From Brachycybe producta (lineage: Eukaryota; Arthropoda; Diplopoda; Playtdesmida; Andrognathidae): a stretch of DNA of 64,000 nt. Below are positions 60,743 through 64,000 of this stretch, piece by piece. The notes under the pieces were generated by a model that ran no database searches, was not told where the DNA came from, and saw only the letters and a program-made list of their open reading frames with translations. The stretch is from contig JAUPFP010000019.1 of the NCBI GenBank assembly GCA_036925085.1, positions 192,001-256,000 on the forward strand, read 5' to 3'. The translations under genes were made by a program, and so were the position numbers. How positions within the stretch are numbered: the first letter of the stretch is position 1; the number at the start of each line of letters is the position of its first letter.

Positions 60743-61499
60743 AAGAGTGGAATTACTGATACACTTAAAAACCACCAGAAATAATAGTTGGCGCTCTTGC
60801 TAAATGCCTTAAAAAGTGAAATTTCAGTATGAGACGTCTTTGGATACCTACTTGTATGTTCTCAAGCACGGCAATTTAGGTTTCATTTACGATTTTCTGA
60901 ATTCTTTTCAGGCATAATGTGATTTGTTTCCTAATATTCTGCAAGGTAAGCAGACAGTTTTCTTCAGATGCAATAAAAATTTGTGGAGATGAAATATGAA
61001 GAACAGTGTTCATTATTATCAGACTGTTGATTCCTAAATGATTGTTCAAACGAGACACCACCACTTTTTTTTGTTCCACATGAGTGTTGATGAGTGCTCG
61101 TGTTCAACCACAAGTAGCAAACACATTCTGTTTGTCAATACTAATGAAGATCATACCAGTGGAATGCCCTGACAACATTTATTGTTTTAAATGGTAGTCT
61201 GTGTGAAGCATACCGCTTCTACTACGGTGTGGCAACACAGACTGGCGACTCAAGAGTAGCAATACTGAAAGGGGACACAGTGACTCGTGCAAAGCTGATC
61301 TAAGCCATGAATGAAATATGAATAAAAGTATATTAAAAAGATGAAAATGTGACACAAATTGACATTAAATGACAGGAATAGTCTCAACTACTATGAATGC
61401 ACTTGCCACAATACTAGGTTACACTAACAACATTTTATTTCTTGTATGCAAAATACATGTTTTCAAAAAATGAATCAGTTACAATACATTTAGGTTCAC
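60743..61499. other. gene-free stretch
   Basis: AT-rich with no gene seen. Base composition changes sharply at about 61500. Confidence 0.55.
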
Positions 61500-62940
61500 G
61501 TTAATATTGCATTTTCAAGAGGTATTTAGTCAGTGGTCATCAACGAAGTTCAAGAAACGGCGGTGCCAAAGGGCCAGCAACGTCACAAAATGGTGGAGGT
61601 GCGGGGTAGTGCCAATAACGACACCGAAGACGAAGATGAAGCTACTGGAGGAGCTTCAACCACACCAAGATCTGCAAAGAGGACGTCAAGAGTAACGTCC
61701 GAAAAGGTCCTGAAGTTGACTGCCCAGATGAAGAGGCAAGTCGCCACAGAGTAAATGGCCAGCCTACGGACCAAGAAGCAGAAGGAGTCCGTGCTCAACG
61801 TGTTTGGATTCACCAGTAAAGCGGACACAACCCAAACGAGTGAGTTTGCATCCGTTTATGATATTCAAAGCGAATTTCAAGAGGCGCGCCCAAAAGCAAG
61901 GGACACGCCAAACCCAGAGTCAAGCATGAACATTCAAGCCATCACGTTAGATGACAACGCTGACGCGCCATCATGCCAAGAGCTAGTTAAAAGATATCAT
62001 GGTCGCCATCCGTTCGAAACGCTTCAACGTTTCGATGGCATCATGTCAGTGCACGAATTTCTGCAATGCTTCGAAGACATCGCAGATATTCAAGAGTGGA
62101 ACGATGTACATAGACTGTATTTCGCCAAGACCGCGTTTATAGGCTACGCCCAGGAGTGGTTAGCCGGTTTCTCGCGAGAACACAAGAAACCGACGTGGAC
62201 AAAGCTGCGCCGAGCGCTAGTAGACGTGTTCGGAAAAGCAGACGACGCAGTTCGAATTCAAGGAGAATTCGAAAGGATGAGGCAACGAAAAAGTGAGAAC
62301 TCAGCCGTTTATATGCGAAATTACTTGCACATGTCTTACCTGTTATGCCCTAACATCCCTGAGCCAGTTAGTGTCGAATTTGTGCAAAACCTTGCATCCT
62401 ATCATTCGACAACACACGAAGACATGTCTAATCGCGGACACAAAAGAATTTGTCCAGTTTATAAATCGAGTCGAATCGATTTTAATTATGGATGAAAAGT
62501 GGGAGATCGTGGAGCAAAGCGTGCTTCAAACCTTCCAACCCAAGCAACAATCTGGCCAGCAGAGTGAGAAAAAAAGCAAAAAGAATCAAGCGAAAGGAGC
62601 TTACGACGACAGAGTATACGCCGTCGTTGCACAGAGCAACGCTCCAAATTCTGGCCAACAGCAATCGCAATCTCAGCACAGAGAAATAGACAAAGATCAC
62701 CGAGAAATAGAGGGCAGAAGCCTAAAGTGCCTCTAGAGGAGGTCATGTGCTACAACTGCCGCCAAAAAGGACATTTTGGTAGAAATTGCCCACTGCCCGA
62801 TAGACGACAGGCATCTACAGTCGGCAATATTACGAGTCAAGTCAGCTGTTTCCACAGGACATGATGGAAAACAGTATGTATCCGTTCTAGTCAACGGACA
62901 GACGACTTATTTCCCCGTCGAAGCCCAACAACAACATTTA
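61500..62940 (+). mobile_element. LTR retroelement gag region (fossil)
   Basis: The frame at 61755-62495 carries a retrotransposon gag domain (FLQCFEDIADIQEWND, then AQEWLAGF and WTKLRRALVDVFG). Downstream are a basic Gln/Lys-rich stretch and a CCHC knuckle (CYNCRQKGHFGRNCP, about 62750-62790). A short stretch like the start of a retropepsin follows (YVSVLVNGQTTYF). The order fits a Ty3/gypsy-like element. It looks broken, with a few breaks; no reverse transcriptase, integrase or LTR is seen on either side. The GC content is much higher than in the neighbouring DNA. Confidence 0.75.
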
Positions 62941-62961
62941 AACTAATTGGGGCGGCGGTGA

Positions 62962-63417
62962 AAAGGTGGCCCATCGCCCTTCACGAAGAAAATACCTTCG
63001 AAGAAGAGTAAGGTCGATTCCCCGGTCGAAAAAAATGTTCAGAAGACAGCATCTAAGAGCAACAAGAACGATGTTCAGAAGACAGCATCGAAGAGCTACA
63101 GCAGAGATGACCAGCCAAAGGCATCCACGCAAATCTTGCGAGATGTTCAGCAAGCAGCATCAACGAGTAACAAGAAAGATGTCCCTCACGAAGTATCCAC
63201 AAACATGAAGAAGAGACCAAAGACATCGAAGAGAGCTTGGGAGTATCAAAAATACTTACCTGACCTTCCAACAACAAAGGACAACTACTCGTTGTTCAAT
63301 AGAGGTATTACAGACGACGATGACATCATAGGATACATAAGTGAGGAGGAGATAGATGAAGTTTTAGAGGGTGTAGACGACGCCATTGAGAAACCTATCA
63401 AACCCGCTTATTTATAA
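62962..63417 (+). CDS. open frame of unknown function, repeat-bearing acidic-tailed protein
   Basis: I do not recognise this product. The frame stays open for about 151 codons after a stop at 62961 and has no clear ATG near its start. The first third is Lys/Ser-rich with a roughly 12-residue repeat (VQKTASKSN, VQKTASKSY, VQQAASTSN). The C-terminal half is acidic (GITDDDDIIGYISEEEIDEV). No membrane segment or enzyme motif was seen. It may be part of the neighbouring retroelement, another virus-like element, or a host exon. Confidence 0.4.
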   Translation, partial: KGGPSPFTKKIPSKKSKVDSPVEKNVQKTASKSNKNDVQKTASKSYSRDDQPKASTQILRDVQQAASTSNKKDVPHEVSTNMKKRPKTSKRAWEYQKYLPDLPTTKDNYSLFNRGITDDDDIIGYISEEEIDEVLEGVDDAIEKPIKPAYL

Positions 63418-63490
63418 GCAGAATTCTTTCATGAGTCATCGAGGTATCAATTTGCAAAAAAAATACAAACGCAGAATTGAAACAAGAGAA

Positions 63491-64000
63491 ATGTTTTTAT
63501 TAAACAAAAAGTTTACAAAGCCGACCCACAAAGCAATAAAAACAACAATGTATACAGAAGTTATACACGACGAGGCTAGAGGTCAAGCAGACTCTGATTC
63601 CCAAGAAAGAGTAGCCATCACAACTTGTAGCGAAGGCAGAAAAAAGCCCCAAGAAAGGACGGGCAGGAGAATCAGAAATCAATTGACACCTTCTGACAAT
63701 AGGAACCAAGATTTAGGACGAAGTTCCATTAGAAAGGTCGGAGTTCAGATGACTGCCACCTTAGTAAAGATGGAGGAAAAACAATCCTTCGTCTCTGTTA
63801 AAATAAACAAACAGAAAAATGAAAACAAGACCCCCGAAAATGGTCATCTGACCACGACAGGGAGAGAGACGCATTTTTCCAATGAGTGGAGAAATTCAAT
63901 AAATATCGTCACCTTGGTTCTTATTCTTTTAATCGTACTTACCATTATCGGAGTAAAAGTCATGAAAGAATTAAGTCGACTTGTCAAAGGCGGTTTAACC
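63491..64000 (+). CDS. open frame with one membrane segment, running off the window
   Basis: The ATG at 63491 opens at least 170 codons without a stop to the edge. Residues 1-130 are polar and rich in Lys, Arg, Thr and Gln. A hydrophobic segment of about 20 residues follows (IVTLVLILLIVLTIIGVKV, about residues 136-154) and then a basic stretch (MKELSRLVKGG). An inner ATG at 63749 is an alternative start. No family recognised. It lies 73 bases after the previous open frame on the same strand and shares its GC-richer composition. Possible readings: an accessory or envelope-like part of a virus-like element, or a host exon. Confidence 0.4.
   Translation, partial: MFLLNKKFTKPTHKAIKTTMYTEVIHDEARGQADSDSQERVAITTCSEGRKKPQERTGRRIRNQLTPSDNRNQDLGRSSIRKVGVQMTATLVKMEEKQSFVSVKINKQKNENKTPENGHLTTTGRETHFSNEWRNSINIVTLVLILLIVLTIIGVKVMKELSRLVKGGLT

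Overview
The window reads as AT-rich, repeat-dominated animal DNA, most likely arthropod. The clues are interstitial TTAGG-type (CCTAA on the + strand) telomere-like repeats, a spliced gene for a six-cysteine defensin-type secreted peptide with a TATA/initiator promoter and a phase-1 intron just after the signal peptide, and a mix of RLE-type and CR1/Jockey-type LINEs, Tc1/mariner, hAT, pogo-like and Mutator-like DNA elements and LTR fossils. I cannot name the species. No rRNA gene, no intact tRNA gene and no CRISPR array were seen.

The one clear host gene is present twice: a 64-residue CS-alpha-beta (defensin-fold) peptide gene with transcribed parts at about 29138-30637 and 36632-38131. The copies lie in a nearly identical 6.5 kb segment, 27709-34190 and 35204-41690, in the same orientation. 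They are separated by about 1 kb holding a long (TA)n tract, a unique spacer and an inverted copy (34775-35188) of the sequence that ends copy 2 (41576-41984). Just upstream of each promoter are foldback units: inverted arms of an 18-bp motif (GGTCACTACAGCTACCAA) around a core made of degenerate TTAGG pentamers.

Layout. 1-1650: LTR fossil inside a pogo-like element, then a perfect 27-bp hairpin. 1.7-20.7 kb: gene-free repeat desert with MITEs (4220, 5556, 8603, 9993, 10221, 12759, 13595, 14874), LTR fossils (6608-7246, about 16278-16940) and a hAT element with a perfect 8-bp target duplication (18871-19695). 20.7-27.4 kb: nested pogo/mariner MITEs, a palindrome with a true TTAGG core, and minisatellites. 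27.4-42 kb: the duplicated defensin locus. 42-51 kb: foldbacks, a Mutator-like MITE, a 5'-truncated minus-strand LINE (46531-47615), a solo LTR (47640-48258) and a second hAT copy (50411-51143). 51.4-54.5 kb: a decayed RLE (R2/R4-type) LINE. 55-60.7 kb: a Tc1/mariner derivative with 3' transposase halves in inverted arms, a solo LTR and more foldbacks. 61.5-64 kb: a GC-richer island with an LTR-retroelement gag fossil followed by two open frames of unknown function, the last one (with a membrane segment) running off the window.

Most other open reading frames come from minisatellites, (TA)n tracts or AT-rich noise and are not called. All calls come from reading the sequence; no database search was possible.
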